In this document: positions 41,471-54,059 of the stretch, piece after piece
Numbering within the stretch: the stretch's first letter is position 1
Layout of the letters: each line of letters opens with the position of its first letter
From: Vanilla planifolia
Taxonomy: Eukaryota > Streptophyta > Magnoliopsida > Asparagales > Orchidaceae
DNA length: 64,000 nt
NCBI GenBank assembly: GCA_023846275.1
Contig: JAIUJO010000086.1
Location: forward strand, 1,937,190 to 2,001,189
Direction of reading: 5' to 3'
The notes under the pieces: generated by a model
What the model saw: the letters and a program-made list of their open reading frames with translations, nothing else
Database searches by the model: none
Told to the model about the DNA's origin: nothing
Made by a program: the position numbers and the translations under genes

Positions 41471-42074
41471 TCCAAATGTAGATGCCTAAAAATTAAAAGA
41501 CATCATTGTCAATAAGATTTTCCCTTTTAGAAACTTTTCAAGATAGTAATCTTTGGTTATGGTCATTTTTTTATTAAAGTACATCACATCGAGTTTGAAT
41601 TAAAATCTTTATTTAATATTTATGAAATTGAGAATGTCAAAAATTACTTTATAAGATTTAATACTTAATGCATACGATGTTTCCACCAACTCAATTAAAT
41701 AATCTACACAACTTTGAAATGTAATCTTTGAATAGTTCTAAAATAACGCACATGCTACTTAATTCAAATTAATAGATAATATCTTTTCGTATTCCATAAT
41801 AATGTATTAAGTGTCTTCAGTATTATTGGATACAATTTAGATCCTAGTTGAAGTTTAAATCTGTTCGACATCAACAATATAAAATGCTTATAACACTATC
41901 ATTTAATTATAGGTTATATTTTTCTTTTTCAATTACTTTGCTAAATAATTTTTAATAAAAATATCTTCTATGTTTTATTGGAAAAATGAAAGTGGTTTTT
42001 ATAAGTTCTCATATTTCGTAATCGATACATTTTAAATAAGTAGTCATCCCAATCTTTTCTTGGAGATAAGGCTT

Positions 42075-43650
42075 CTAAAAAAAGTGTGGTGGTCTACTGG
42101 AAGATGCACCTTCACCCAGACTTACTAAAACATTAATTTGAGTTATGGATCAACTAAAAAATTTCTTCTTTTTAGAAAGAAATATTTTCTTAACCTAATT
42201 AGAGTGTGATTTAGAAGAGTTCACATGATGTGGGCAAATTATTAACCATAAAAGATTTGAATCCTTAGAGAACATTTAAAGAAAATGGTTTGGAGTAATT
42301 TTGTTAATAAATGTAAGCTCACATTTAAAGGTGATTTTAAGAAAATGTTCATTTTATTTTGGAAAACACTAAGCTTCTTTTAAAAATGAAGTTTTATGAT
42401 GCATTTGAAAAAGAAATATTAACAAAAATATAAAATGTACACAAATACTTTTTTGGTAACTCGACCTAAAATAAATTCTATATATTCCCTTGATGAAAAC
42501 TAAGCAAAACAACAACTAATATAAATCTTTTTCCCTAAAGGATGAGTAGACTAAATCTTCATAACTAATAAAAAGAATAGGTTACTACGATGTTTAAATG
42601 AAAACAATTAGCAATATAATAAAATAACTTTGTGACACAAATGTAAAATTAATATAACTAATCTTATGCTTGATGAAGGCCTAATAAGGCATAAGTACAT
42701 TATTGAAATCAACAAAAAATAAAAGACAATTTAGAACTTTGCTTATTTGAGAAGAAAGTAGAGATTTTCAGTTTAGTTAGTGAAGAATGCAGCATATGAA
42801 AGTGACAATGAACACCTACTACAAATGGAATGTATGTCCTCATTTGAAATGTTTTTTTTTTATGTTTTGTAAAAGTTTTATCAGTCGATTGGGTGAAATA
42901 TTCACCTATCTATAGCATTTGTTAATGAATAAAAACACTTTCTAATTCATCCAATTAGTCATTACTAATTCAAATAAAAAGACCATCATATAATATTAAT
43001 TAATAAATTATAAAAATCTCAATGGCTTGAAGCATTTACTAATATAGTCGTTGCGTCGAAGCTAGTTGACTGAAAAGCTTCTAGAACATTAGTTCTTGAA
43101 AACTTCTCGATTTGATGAATATGATTAGATAAATACTATTTGGAAATTAGGATTCGATTTCAACCATTTAATTTGAATTGATAGTTTACATCCAAATTTA
43201 CTTTCTAGATGCGAATAAAACATCGACTTGGAAAATACAAAATTGCGTGGTTGAATGGTGGATTAATATAAGTGTTTTAATATGACAGTTGACTTTAGGG
43301 TAATTTGACCAAGTAATTATGCAATTGGATTGTAGAAATCAATTTGCCAATGTTGATTACATTCGTGTGAAATTGGTATAAATTGTTGGTCCACATTAAA
43401 TGAATGAAGGATTATTATTTCCTTATGCGAGTTATCCTACATTATGAATTTTGTATATTTTTCGGGGATGTCTACCCCCTACTTTGCTCAAAAAATGAGT
43501 TATGTTCTGATTCTTGAGTTATGAATTAACCCAAAATTATTTAACAATTTTGGGACCTTTTTTCTTAGCACGTTAAGTGTAGTTAAATAAATTTTGGTAT
43601 TGTGCTTTAATTTGAGACTTTTTGTTCTTATTAGAGATATGTTTTTCTTA
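42075..43650 (+). repeat. Dispersed repeat X, copy 3
   Basis: The most complete copy. It starts with 'gtgtggtggtctactggaagatgc' type sequence shared with copy 2 and contains the 260-base block at about 42,480-42,770 shared with copy 1. It ends near 43,650 beside the decayed rpoC2. Confidence 0.6.
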
Positions 43651-44089
43651 TTTACTATTTTAATTAAATTATTATGTTTTCTAACTAATTATTATGATTA
43701 AAAAATACTTTTTACAATAAGTTATTGAAAAAAGATTTCCAAAAATATGATTAAGAATAAACAATTATTTGAACAATCAAGATAAGATAAAGACTTTTAA
43801 GAACCTAATAATTTCATAAAATAATTAATTTAAGTAAAATTTAATTTTTGTACCTTATATGAATGATTTTAATCAAGTTTAAAATTCTAATTAAAATAAA
43901 ATTAAAAATGTATAAAATTAAATTAAAATAAATTCTTTTTCTATTTATAACTCTAATTGAGATGAGTTTCATGGGATTTTGTCTCATTTTTTTTTCTTTT
44001 TAAGTTCTCTCTAAGACATAAGTATCATTTATATAAAATCTAAAAATTCACTCAAGCTATTTTATTTAAAGTTCTTAGAGTTTCTTACC

Positions 44090-45895
44090 ATCAAGCAAAG
44101 CACCATGACTAAGTGTCAATAATATAATAAACTATCCAATACTATATGAAATGTTTACCAAGCTACCAACTACCTTTTGATAATGAGTTTTTCTCTCTAT
44201 TTCTTCTATTTTTCCCTAAAGAATAGTTGAAACAATCTTCACAAATAAAAGAATTTATAGGATTCTTGTGAATATTGGAGATGATTTGATCAAGTCTTCA
44301 ATAGTGAAGAGTTTCCATATCTTTTTTCCTAAATGTATCTAAAAAATTTATTTCTTGCTTGAATATTATTAACTGTGGAAACATAGATGTATCTGTCTTA
44401 TAAAAAATAATTATTATTCCCTTGATCTTGATCATTATGAAAGGAAAATGACACTATGGATTATTTGTATATACATTTTACTAATTTCCATAAATGAACT
44501 ATTTTTTATAATAAATAAATTTTATTATATGGATACAATAGAAAATGTTATACATTAGTTAGCGTACTCATTTCTCCTACAAACTTAAAAAAATATGTTT
44601 CTAAATCTTCTAAAAATGAAAAGTACATTCAGAAAAAAAAACTTTATAATCAAATGTTTTGATTCTACATATTGGTCATTTTGAACTAAAATTAGACATT
44701 TTGTTAGAATATTTAAATTATTAGAGTACTTTGACTCTCTAGTTAACACAAACCTGTAAAATATATAAAAGTATACTGTCCATGACTTGTTTGCATAAGA
44801 TGAACAAGATAGTCATCAAATTTGAATTTTTCATTAGAGAGAGCTTGTACAATTTTTATAATACCACTTGTGAATATTCTACTATTATGAAAAGTTCTTA
44901 ATGTTATTTGAGTATATGGCTCTCCAATTGAGTAAGCCATACTAATGTTTACAATTTTACCAACAAAAACAAGGTCCTCATGAGTGGGACCCCCATCATA
45001 ACATAATTGACTGATCTAACAGACAATGTTTGCAAGTAAAATGGGTCATAAAATGTATTGGGTGTATTCAAAATGTTATTGATTAATTGACAAGCTCAAT
45101 TCCAATATCTTGCTTTTAAGCAACAATTCATCATGGACTAATATATGTTTTATCTTCTAATACATAGCACATTAGTGTTTGGGCAAAATTTTGCTCTTTT
45201 ATCCCATTTTAAGGACTCATGGATGTACTTTGAATAGTATAATTAGCTCTATGTAAAGAACATATTGTTGTACTTCAACAAGTTTATGCCCTAGATATCG
45301 AGCATTTAAAGTTCATACCATGGTTTATACAATTTCTCTATAAGGTCTACAATAAGAAATTATATATTCTATCAAGGAAAGCCCTTCTCATAAATTTTTT
45401 AAAATGGAAAAATCATTCATTTGTAGTTGAGGAATCTAACATTAATCCTAATACCCTTACCAATTTATGTACTTAAGATGCATTTGTTCTAACCTTTAAA
45501 AAGATATTAAGTGGATTAGCTTAGAGGGAACAATCATCCAAATCTAAGGACACATTTTTTGTCTCTAATATTCACTTTTGGCATACAAATTATCCATATA
45601 TTAACATAACTATTTAACAATGTGTACATTCTTGCAATGATAGTTTCTCTAAAATTAAACATTTTTGTTAAGTATTTTCAACTAACCAAATCTTTCCAGG
45701 GATGGTCAAATGATCATCCATTTCTAATGGAATAAAGATAGCAGTAGCTCGTTGGAAACCTAAAGTTCTCAATTGAGCTAGGATATGTGATGTATATGTC
45801 ATTCTCAAACGAACTATTAATCTTTTAATAAAGCTTTTTATAGTAGCTCAATCTACAATCTTATTTTGAACGACCAAATCTGCCTATCCTTCCAT
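44090..45895 (-). pseudogene. rpoC2: Plastid rpoC2 5' half, nuclear copy B (NUPT)
   Basis: Counterpart of 22,480-24,222, starting at the ATG at 45,895. The most readable block is the frame at 44,743-44,940. It contains 'YSIGEPYTQITLRTFHNSR', then 'IVQALSNEKFKFDDYLVHLM' and 'TSHGQYTF', which is the conserved QSIGEPGTQLTLRTFHTGG region of rpoC2. Towards the 3' end a 'NYSLGKKRRNRE'-type block near 44,205 is the last clear match. Stops and frameshifts are frequent. It follows rpoC1 after about 175 bases, the chloroplast spacing. Confidence 0.92.
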
Positions 45896-47699
45896 AACGA
45901 CCTCCCTATTACACTAGGTTAGATTCAACATTGAGATTACGATTGTGATTCAATAGAATCCATTAACCTTTGCTCTCACAAAAGTTAAAAGGAAATGAAA
46001 ATTCCAACAAGTTTGGGCATCATGAACAAAAATTCATTTAATAAATTCTTTGTAGTTTTTATTTTTAAGTTAGATAGCTTATGAGTAGGTCAGGCAAAAA
46101 ACATATACCCTCTATCACTTCATCGATTTCTCAATACAAAGGTGACCAATAGGAATTTATATGCATATAAAACAAGAGTCTCTTTGATAATTTTTACTAT
46201 TGGTAAAGTGTGTAAAACATATCATGATTACAAAAGATTCATATTCAAGTTCATTAGAACTTTTCTCAAGCTAACTATGCATTGATCTAGTTTCCACTAG
46301 AGCCAAAAATGACTATCCAAATGGATTCATTTTTACTGGTAATCTCCAAGTGCACCATAAGAATTATAAAAGTATGGCTCTTTCTCTTTTGTATACTGAT
46401 AGTCTTTATTATCAACTACTCCCTTCTTGTTGTTTGTACAACTCTCATATATTGATTATAACAATTTGTAAAAATAACTTAGGGATTCTCAATCAATAAT
46501 ATATAGAGTCAACAAGCAAATATTGAGTTGTTACACGAACAAGATCCCCAAAAGTTGGAAAAAAAGGGAGTCATGTTACAAAACATAACTAAACGATCTT
46601 CTACCTGAGCTTCTGAAGGTAAAGGCACATAAGGATCAATTTGATCCCTATTCAAGTCTACATTGAAGCCCATACAAAATAATGGGTGTAATAAAAAAGA
46701 ATGCCCCTCCACTAAAATGGGTTGGAATGCCTATATCCCTAATATATGTTGGGTGCTTACTCAATTCAACAATACAATACACATCTACATAACTTCACAA
46801 TTTATTTCCCATTCAATGTGTTCTTTTTCTTGAATTTATCTTTTAGAAATAGCTATGTTAGAAGTGACATGTCAGACTATACAAGGAATTAGAAATATTT
46901 GGAAGAGCTCGATTGCTATTTCACGATGTAATACACATTGACGTAATGAAAGCAAAGTATCCATAGCAATGGCAGAATGAATCTACCAATTTACCATAAA
47001 ATGTCATGAAATCTTCCATCTTTACCTACAATTAATTCAAAAAATTACATGTAAGGCCTATTATGATAATCCCTCAAGGGTTGTCCATGGATTTTTTTAT
47101 CACAAAGTGTATCCATGGCTTCTTATACCAATCTTCCCTAGCACATCACTAATTCCCCAGGAGTAAATCTGCATGTAACTAATACATCAATAAGAGTATT
47201 GTTAAGATAGATGACAGTTCTATGTTGTTCTTTAAGATTCAAATGCATTCATTTACCCCAATCTATTTGAATGATTAGCCTCAACTTAGAAGGGAAAACT
47301 GTTAATAGTCACAAAACCATCTATTTTAGTTCTATATTTATTTGAATAAAATATTTATCTAAATCAAAGGAACTAGCAAAAAAATCTTTTCCACTTCTTT
47401 TTAATCTTCTTATTCATATTCAATTCTTGACATTTTTTTTATTAATTTCTTCCATTTTACCATTGAATTATTTATAACAATTTCCAAATCCAAATTGGTT
47501 GATTGTTGTCTAATCACACATGACCCCGTTATGATTTCTCAATTTCAAAATTTCTTGAAACCTAGAGTAATACAAAAAGATGGATGTCGTTATTCCCAAA
47601 TTGTATTTCTTATTAGAATGAATGTCATAATCACAAGAAAGTAGTATTTTTATTTAAGGGGCTAGCAAAGAAAAATTGAGATACGATCTTATAGAAATC

Positions 47700-48383
47700 C
47701 TCCCCCTGAAAATAAACACACAAACATATACACACATAAACATAATCATATGTGAAAGTTTCCTCCATTTGGCTCATGATGTTACGGCAAATAAATAAAA
47801 GGACCATTCTTGTTTTTCAACTTCTTTAAAGAAACTTAGAAAAAGCTACACTTTACTGAAGTTGTGAGTAAAGGCCATCCTTTCATTGATTCATTCTTAT
47901 TACTTTCTTTTTGCTCTACTTCTTTTACATTTTACTCTTTCATGGTTATGGTTTTTTTACCAAGAAAATGGGAATGTGGAATTATCATTAGTCTCCATTT
48001 AATAAAATGATTATTTCTTGAAAGAGATATCATGTAAAAGATTTCTTTTTTGATATTTTATTATTTTTTTCGACAACTTTTATACCCCAACTAACCTTGA
48101 TGGTTATGTTATTGTGTCACTTGAATCATATTTGTGGTATATAGGATAATAACCATGCCGAAGTTGAATTTATAATTCCACAACAAATTATACTTTTTCA
48201 TGAGTTTCATGTTTCTCTTTTCAAGACCATGCATCAAATCATCTTTTGAAGTATTTATTGGATAATTTTGACCTTCATGTTTTTGCTTCCAAGATTAATG
48301 TTAGAGTTGCAATATCATAATTTAAGGTTAATAAGATAGTTTCTTAGTTTGAGTCAATCAAATGGAAATTTTGATCAAATCAA
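47700..48383 (-). other. rpoC1 intron (group II) remnant, copy B
   Basis: Exon 1 measured from the ATG at 48,813 ends at about 48,382 after 432 bases. The strand there reads 'catttgatttgatcaaaat', a decayed group II 5' end. Exon 2 resumes near 47,700 with a 'DFYKIVSQFFFASPLNKNTT' reading (CDFSFARP region). The intron is about 680 bases, near the usual size. A domain V-like 'gaaactttcacatatgatt' lies close to the 3' end. Confidence 0.75.
47716..47745. repeat. CA/CATA microsatellite in the rpoC1 intron
   Basis: Interrupted 'acacacaaacatatacacaca' at the site matching 25,832-25,864. It lies between the domain V-like sequence and exon 2. Confidence 0.85.
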
Positions 48384-48842
48384 ATGTAGTAATATATTAG
48401 ATTTTCTTATTCCCTAAGGGGTTTATCTACACATTCACAATATAACTAGGAAGACATTTATAGCAGCACACATGAGTCATTAAGCATGTGAGTTTTATTT
48501 ATCCCATTTTATACCTTCTTATCAGAGAATCAACAAAGTACACCCCATTCTTCACAAGATTTTTGTTCTTTTTTTTTAGCTCCAATTGCTTGGTAATTAG
48601 CAAAAGAACAAATCCCATCTTTTATGAGCCTAAAAGTTTATTTCACATGAAAATCATCTTTCTCTATTTCATTTATTTAACAATGAAGAGTATATGATTT
48701 TGTCACCTCCCAAGCTATCTCTTTAATAAGTAGAACTCTATCACCGAAGCTTTAATTTGTTGAAGGGAAATTTGTCCATTTTGATGTTCTTGATGCTTAT
48801 ATTAATTTATCATAGAAAAAAATACAAATTCTTATTAATTCA

Positions 48843-49260
48843 TTAATTTAGATCAAACTTGAACTTTTTTATCTTGAAATTATTTTATGATATAAAGTTA
48901 TAATTTAGTTCCAAGGCAAAAAATAAAAGCTCTTCAAGTAGTAATCAAAAGTATTCTAGAGCACCCTTTTGTTTACGTTATACTCCTCTTGTTACCATAG
49001 AACTGAATACTTTTTTGTGAGCCTAATATTATTAGATTTATAAGTAAGAATCTCTTAAAAAATTTGAGCAACACTAAATCCTTATTAAGCCAAAAACCTC
49101 CATATCTCGTGCTCACTACAACCCTTTCTTGAACTCCCTCTAACAGTTTTTTGTGTAATGAATCAATCAACTATATTTTTCATCAAGTTATTTTATTATT
49201 ATTTTAATATATGATTTAATTTAACATGTGATTTAATAAAACTTTTTTCTACTTTTGATA
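48843..49260 (-). pseudogene. rpoB: Plastid rpoB 3' end, nuclear copy B (NUPT)
   Basis: The minus strand gives 'YIKIIIK', stop, 'LDEKYS' (the YILKLIHQVDDKIH region), then 'HKKLLEGVQERVVVSTRYGG' in the long frame at 48,973-49,170. The C-terminal 'EYF', 'LLLEELLFFALELNYNFIS' and 'NNFKIKK' follow, matching the rpoB end ESFRLLVRELRSLALELNH. The stop at 48,843-48,845 is about 30 bases before the rpoC1 ATG, as in the plastid rpoB-rpoC1-rpoC2 operon. The upstream limit is uncertain. Confidence 0.87.
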
Positions 49261-50030
49261 TATTGAGATTTAATTAGTATGATTTCTTTTTTTCTCAACA
49301 ATTGGTAAATATCAAATTTATTTGTTTATCAATTCATGCAATATAAACTATTTATATTTTTAATCTAAAATTTTGTTATTATATAGCCTTGATACATACT
49401 TAAAAAAAATTATCAAAATATCAGTGGAGAAGAATGACATCAAGAATCTTGTATTCAAGAATACACAATGTGGCAAAAAAATGGGGGTTTTAATTAATTT
49501 AGTGGTACATTATAACTTTGAAAATTCTAAAGCCTTGATTATAAGAAAATAAATAATCAATATTAATATGAATTCCAACTATCATTATATACTTAGTTGA
49601 CATTGGATAACTATTTTCTTTATAATAGTAGTTATTAGTCTTTATTACCTTTAACAACTTTTATGTTACCCTTAGGACTTTTAGAAATATTATTACTATT
49701 TAGTTCATTAAGGTATATGCTTCCTTGTAAATTAAAATTTCTAATTTAAATATTTTAAATTTGAATACAAGAAAGTCAAATATTTGATATTGAATTTTGA
49801 ATTGTGAAGTCTGAATTTCTAAAATTGGAAAAATGGTAGAATGGGAAGACTTGTGTTGCATCACTTGAGCCTTGTTTATGCTTAATGCTTTTAAATGAGT
49901 TTGTAATTTTATTTACAACTTTGATTATTCTCTCGTCCTTATTCTTAGCAAATCATGAATGCGTTATAAGATATGGATAGGATTCTTGAAAAATAGGAGT
50001 CTGTAGTAAGAGATAAGATGATCAAAATAG

Positions 50031-50062
50031 TACACACACACACACACACACACCTATATATA
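50031..50062. repeat. (CA)n with short TA tail
   Basis: About 22 bases of CA plus a few TA units. Orthologous to 28,113-28,205, where the TA part is about 68 bases. Confidence 0.95.
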
Positions 50063-51208
50063 AGAGAAGAAAATTTATTAGCCATATCTTACATAGATTC
50101 ATAAATTTTAGGAAATTGAAATATCTATCCTAAAACATTTAGAGGATTAACTAAAAACGATAAATTATGGCTCCCCTAACCAAAAATTTGATTATCTTAA
50201 AAAAATCCTTTTTTTAAGGAGTTGTGGCCATAAAAGCGGAATTTAGAGAAATCAACTGAGGTGATGCCAAGTAGAAAGGTAATTTAAGAGATAAAGAAGT
50301 AGAGCTCAAGCTTTTATGCAAGAAAAGTTTTCACTAAGGAGAACTCTCTATATATTTATTCTATATAGGATGATCTTTGAGTTCATACTATATATTTATT
50401 TAAGATCTAACCCAATATAAAAAGGAATTACCTTGTTAAAATACATATGAAACCATGAAAAATTGATTGTGATAAAAACTTGTCATTCTTCTTAAAGAAA
50501 CTCACTTAGGAATGAGAAAATTCCTTCTATGCATGACAAATGAAGATTTGTTTTTAAATAAATGAGTAAATTATCATTGTTTATTATGTAATATTTATAG
50601 TGGAACCATGTTAAAAAATTAAATTAGCATTTTTCTTGTGAATGCAAAGTAGTTTCCATAATTATGTCACATGTTTTGATTTGTTTATAAATATAGGTAG
50701 AAGATGAATTTAAAATAAAAACTTGATGATGCAAAGCACTCTTAAGCCACAAGATGACACCTTAAATGGTTATCTAAGGAATTCATGGTAGCTCTAGAGG
50801 GGCCTTAGGATGGGTATGATGACTAAGGGTTACTTTTGAGTCATAAAGATCACTAGTGATACAAGTGTGAACCCAGACTTTGTTTTAAAGATAACCAACT
50901 AAATATTTAATTATTCTATGGGTAAAATTCAAGACCTTGTAAAGACTACATTAGCTTTGATGGGCATGGTCTTAGCTATAATCTATATGAAAAAATTTCT
51001 TAAACTTTTTTAACATGTTCATTTATGATTTTGCAAAAATTATAAGGCATTTAGACATAATAGGGCTTTAATTATGCATACTCACTTAAAAGATAGACAC
51101 TTTAGTTACCCTACCTCTTTGTCCAATAGTAGTAATGATCAATGCTTAGACCTATAATATGAGTGTTAGATTATAGGGTAAAAATCTTTAAAATTGATAA
51201 GAAGCCCT

Positions 51209-51219
51209 TATATAAATAG
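51209..51219 (+). promoter_or_regulatory. Conserved TATA box
   Basis: 'tatataaatag' plus 'ttcaaagagagaatattt', the counterpart of 30,499-30,509. Confidence 0.5.
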
Positions 51220-52035
51220 TTCAAAGAGAGAATATTTGTAGATTTTGTCTATGTGGGAAATACATAATGTGCAATGCCTTTTTGGGGAGTACTTATGGTT
51301 GTTGAGGGAAAGAAGTGTAGGTCTTGTCATGTTTCTTTTGCATAAGAAAGTGCGTTACATCAATTAGTCATAGTAAGCATCCTATTAGTCATAGTATAAG
51401 GAAATGGATATTGACTTATTGGTATATGATAATCTCATTATAGTAGTTCAAATATGATGCCATTAGTTTACAAAATTTACTCTATTATTTCATTCATATC
51501 TTTTGGCTACCATAAGTCAGTTTAATAGCATAGTTTAAAGATTCCCTATTGAGTCTCCTAACTCACCTCTTTATATTTTTGTGAGATCAAGGACTCAGAA
51601 TTATTGAGAAGCTAAATTGGAGATTGTTAGAGTTAGCACATTAGTTAGATGATTCATCTTTTTTATTTCACCTTTAATAGTTGTAGATTTAATACTTATT
51701 TATCATTAATTATATTTTATTGGATGTGGGTTGTATCAAAAAGTGTTATTAGGCTTAATAGTTATCATATTTTTTATCAGACTTAGATAGTGATAAATGG
51801 TGTTGCCTTCGACTAGACTAGGTTTCAATGGTTTATTAATTTTTTGGATACTATTTTTATGCTTTGGTCTTGTGATATAGAAAAATTGTTGGATTCTTGG
51901 TATGACAGTGTTTTGTATGTTGTCTGTATGTTTTGATAACATGATTCATTTAATTTTGATTATACTCATTATTAAAGAAGAAGCTGGGAGTGGCTATAAG
52001 ATCATTTGACAACAAACAAAGGTGCAAAAATGATA

Positions 52036-52057
52036 TATATATATATATATATATATA
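52036..52057. repeat. (TA)n microsatellite
   Basis: Short pure TA run. The matching site in A near 31,418 has only a few units. Confidence 0.9.
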
Positions 52058-52189
52058 ATGGAAACATATGACTTTCATATGATAAATCTACATTGAAATG
52101 CAATGTAATAACTAAGAAAAATAACATTTCTATAATATGCTCTTTTTCAAATTTGGTGAAAGCAAGAAGACATCTCGAATGAGATTTTA

Positions 52190-53010
52190 GGATTATTTTC
52201 GTATTGGTATGCTTCTCGCCCTTACTTGGTAGATTTCATGTATGCATTGAAGTCATGGCACTTCTTTTATGGTGAATCAAGGGAGTTCTCCAACCTCTCT
52301 AATAAAGATAATACCAATGTCTTTTTAAAGGGTGTACTAGAGTTCATGTTCAATGATGATGATATCTCCAAAAAGGCTACACCCTTCAAACTCACTGTAA
52401 TAGAAACAATTCTCACTTTCAAGACCCAACATTGAGTTCCTAAGAGTTGAAGTCTAAGCAAATTGGCTACTTCAGATGTATTGTGATAAATAAAACATAT
52501 GAACTTAAGATTTTCACTAGACATAGATGACATTTATTGTTCATGTACAAATTTCATAAAATTGTAGACTTTGAAATAAGAATCCCCAAATGGCTCCTAG
52601 ATTTTTTACTCGAAATTTAACCTTTGTGAGCTCTAGTGTAGATCTCATTGAAGTGGCTTCAAATCAACTTTGTCAAAAATTTAGCCCTGCTCTCTACTAC
52701 TTCATTAGTCAACTACCCACTAAAAGTTGATGTTACAATAGTTAACTTAACGAGGCCTTATATGGCTCGAATCAACATAGAGCTTGACCTTTCTAAAGAA
52801 ATTTCTTCACATATTAGAATCCTTGGATAGATTAACAGCAATAAAAGTTTCTAAAAGAATATTAAGCACTAAAAATCTCCCAATCTATTTTCTAAATTAT
52901 TGCAAAAGATATAATTAGTTGACCAATGCAATAACGAAAAAACTTCTAGATATATTGTAGAAATGGTGAAGAAGAGATAATTCCTATTCATCAAGCAATA
53001 AGCAATGTGA
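52190..53010 (+). pseudogene. DUF4283 / plant LINE ORF1-like pseudogene
   Basis: The frame at 52,226-52,435 starts with 'MVDFMYALKSWHFFYGESRE' and continues 'NDDDISKKATPFKLTVI', the opening of DUF4283 proteins. After frameshifts come 'PKWLLDF', 'ISLKWLQINFVKNLALLS' and, open at 52,648-52,830, 'SLVNYPLKVDVTIVNLTRP', 'MARINIELDLSKE'. This is the conserved DUF4283 core found in ORF1 of plant L1-like LINEs and related retroelement proteins. A degraded CCHC zinc knuckle follows near 52,890 ('NYCKRYN'). ORF1 proteins bind element RNA. No reverse transcriptase of LINE type was found downstream, where the gypsy 3' LTR begins. Segment A retains only the first 100 or so bases. Confidence 0.75.
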
Positions 53011-53219
53011 AACCCCAAACATTGGTAGCCTTTAGTGTAGAGACCCTAAGGTTGGATAATAAAAGTATATCATAAATAGCTTAACATGTTGCAAATTCTA
53101 CTCCCCAACCAAGACAAGAAATAACTTCCTTAACTATATCACAAAATATCAATACTTAGTAAAAGAACCATAATGTACTGCATATCATTTTTTCAATAGC
53201 TATACTAACAAATTCAATG

Positions 53220-53800
53220 TGCAACTAATCTTTCAACGAGGCTTTCTCGCATTACGCTCTCACATGTACAATTTATTGTTCCAGTCAAAACTGTCGACCT
53301 TGAAGTACAAAAAATGGTAAGAAATTAAGAAATAAAGAGAAGAAGATTAAAGCTTTTTTCATAAGAAAATTGAACACAACAAGTAGTTCTTCTTTCATCA
53401 TTCTTGCTTCTTTATCTTGGAATATTTTATTACAAAAGGCATAATATTTTAATTTCCAAAATACAAATTTGTCCTTTGATCAAAAGTTAACAATTGACAA
53501 GCTTTTGCATCAGTGGATCCATACCTACATATCAATGCCCAAGGTGCACTTGAATTTGATGCACCATTTCACACTACATTTGTAAAGGCAAGGCATTGTA
53601 GGTGGTACTTATCCAGCATAATGCCCACATAGCTACCCACCTAAAGCATGCTCATATATATGTTGGGATTGCATGATCTCCTATTCATATGTGGTGCACA
53701 TAAACCATGTTAGCATTGCACATGGAGTGAAGCACATGTGGTGCTTGAATCAAGCATACATAAGGCAACTATTCATTCCAATGTGACTAGCAATAATTGT
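53220..53800 (-). repeat. Gypsy 3' LTR (minus strand)
   Basis: This is less AT-rich sequence immediately after the integrase end. On the minus strand it contains 'gtgcaccacatatg' and later 'agaagcaagaatgatgaaagaagaact'. The latter aligns with 'aggaggcaagaaagatgaatgaaag' just after the TATA box at 60,571-60,583. I take these as corresponding parts of the two LTRs. Confidence 0.5.
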
Positions 53801-54059
53801 ATTTTTTTAACACATCTTAGCTCTAGTTTTGGCTTATTTTTTTGTTCCATTGAATCAATTTGACAACATCATATTGTCTTTCTTTTTTCATTATTATTTG
53901 AAACAAAAATGAGGGATTAATGATTAACCTTTCTCGAAGCTATACATTTTGTAGTTGTAAGTATTTTTCCCTTCTTCACAATTCGGTATTATGCCTAGGC
54001 CTTGCTCCTTATCATAATGATCCTTTTCTAGATGATGTTTTCTTAATTTATGACCTTAT

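Larger units (their letters stand above)
46070..48813 (-). pseudogene. rpoC1: Plastid rpoC1 with intron, nearly full length, nuclear copy B (NUPT)
   Basis: The minus strand starts ATG at 48,813 ('MIN', stop, 'YKHQEHQNGQISLQQIKA'). Exon 1 continues 'EVTKSYTLHC', 'KDGICSFANYQAIG', 'KSCEEWGVYFVDSLIRRYKMG', 'LPSYIVNV'. Exon 2 gives 'LDLEIVINNS', '[14 protein letters not shown]', 'FTPGELVMC', 'HGQPLRDYHNRPYM', 'AIELFQIFLIP', '[16 protein letters not shown]', 'MFCNMTPF', and runs to the usual C-terminus near 46,070. The total of about 2.74 kb is close to a chloroplast rpoC1 gene with intron. The catalytic motif at 46,641-46,664 reads NVDLNRD instead of NADFDGD. It is therefore a dead copy of the plastid polymerase beta' gene. 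Confidence 0.95.
49260..52180. other. Unclassified repeat-like region of segment B
   Basis: Counterpart of 27,260-31,590 without the 1.1-kb block. No domain was recognised. 'gagattgttagagttagcac' near 51,620 matches the LTR-terminus-like sequence at 30,975 in A. Confidence 0.45.
35550..52330 (+). repeat. Segment B of the direct segmental duplication
   Basis: Partner of 13,826-31,700, with the same order and orientation. B is the better copy for rpoC1 and repeat X. It has lost the chromodomain region, the 1.1-kb block at 50,740 and about 85 bases near 51,305. On the right, B continues into a DUF4283 frame that A lacks, so B probably preserves the ancestral right flank. Confidence 0.9.

Noticed and set aside
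47780-47960. A possible second rpoC1 N-terminal (zinc-binding) match on the minus strand
   Set aside because: The weak match falls inside the intron. A much better match to the same residues lies at 48,450-48,760, at the right distance from the start codon.
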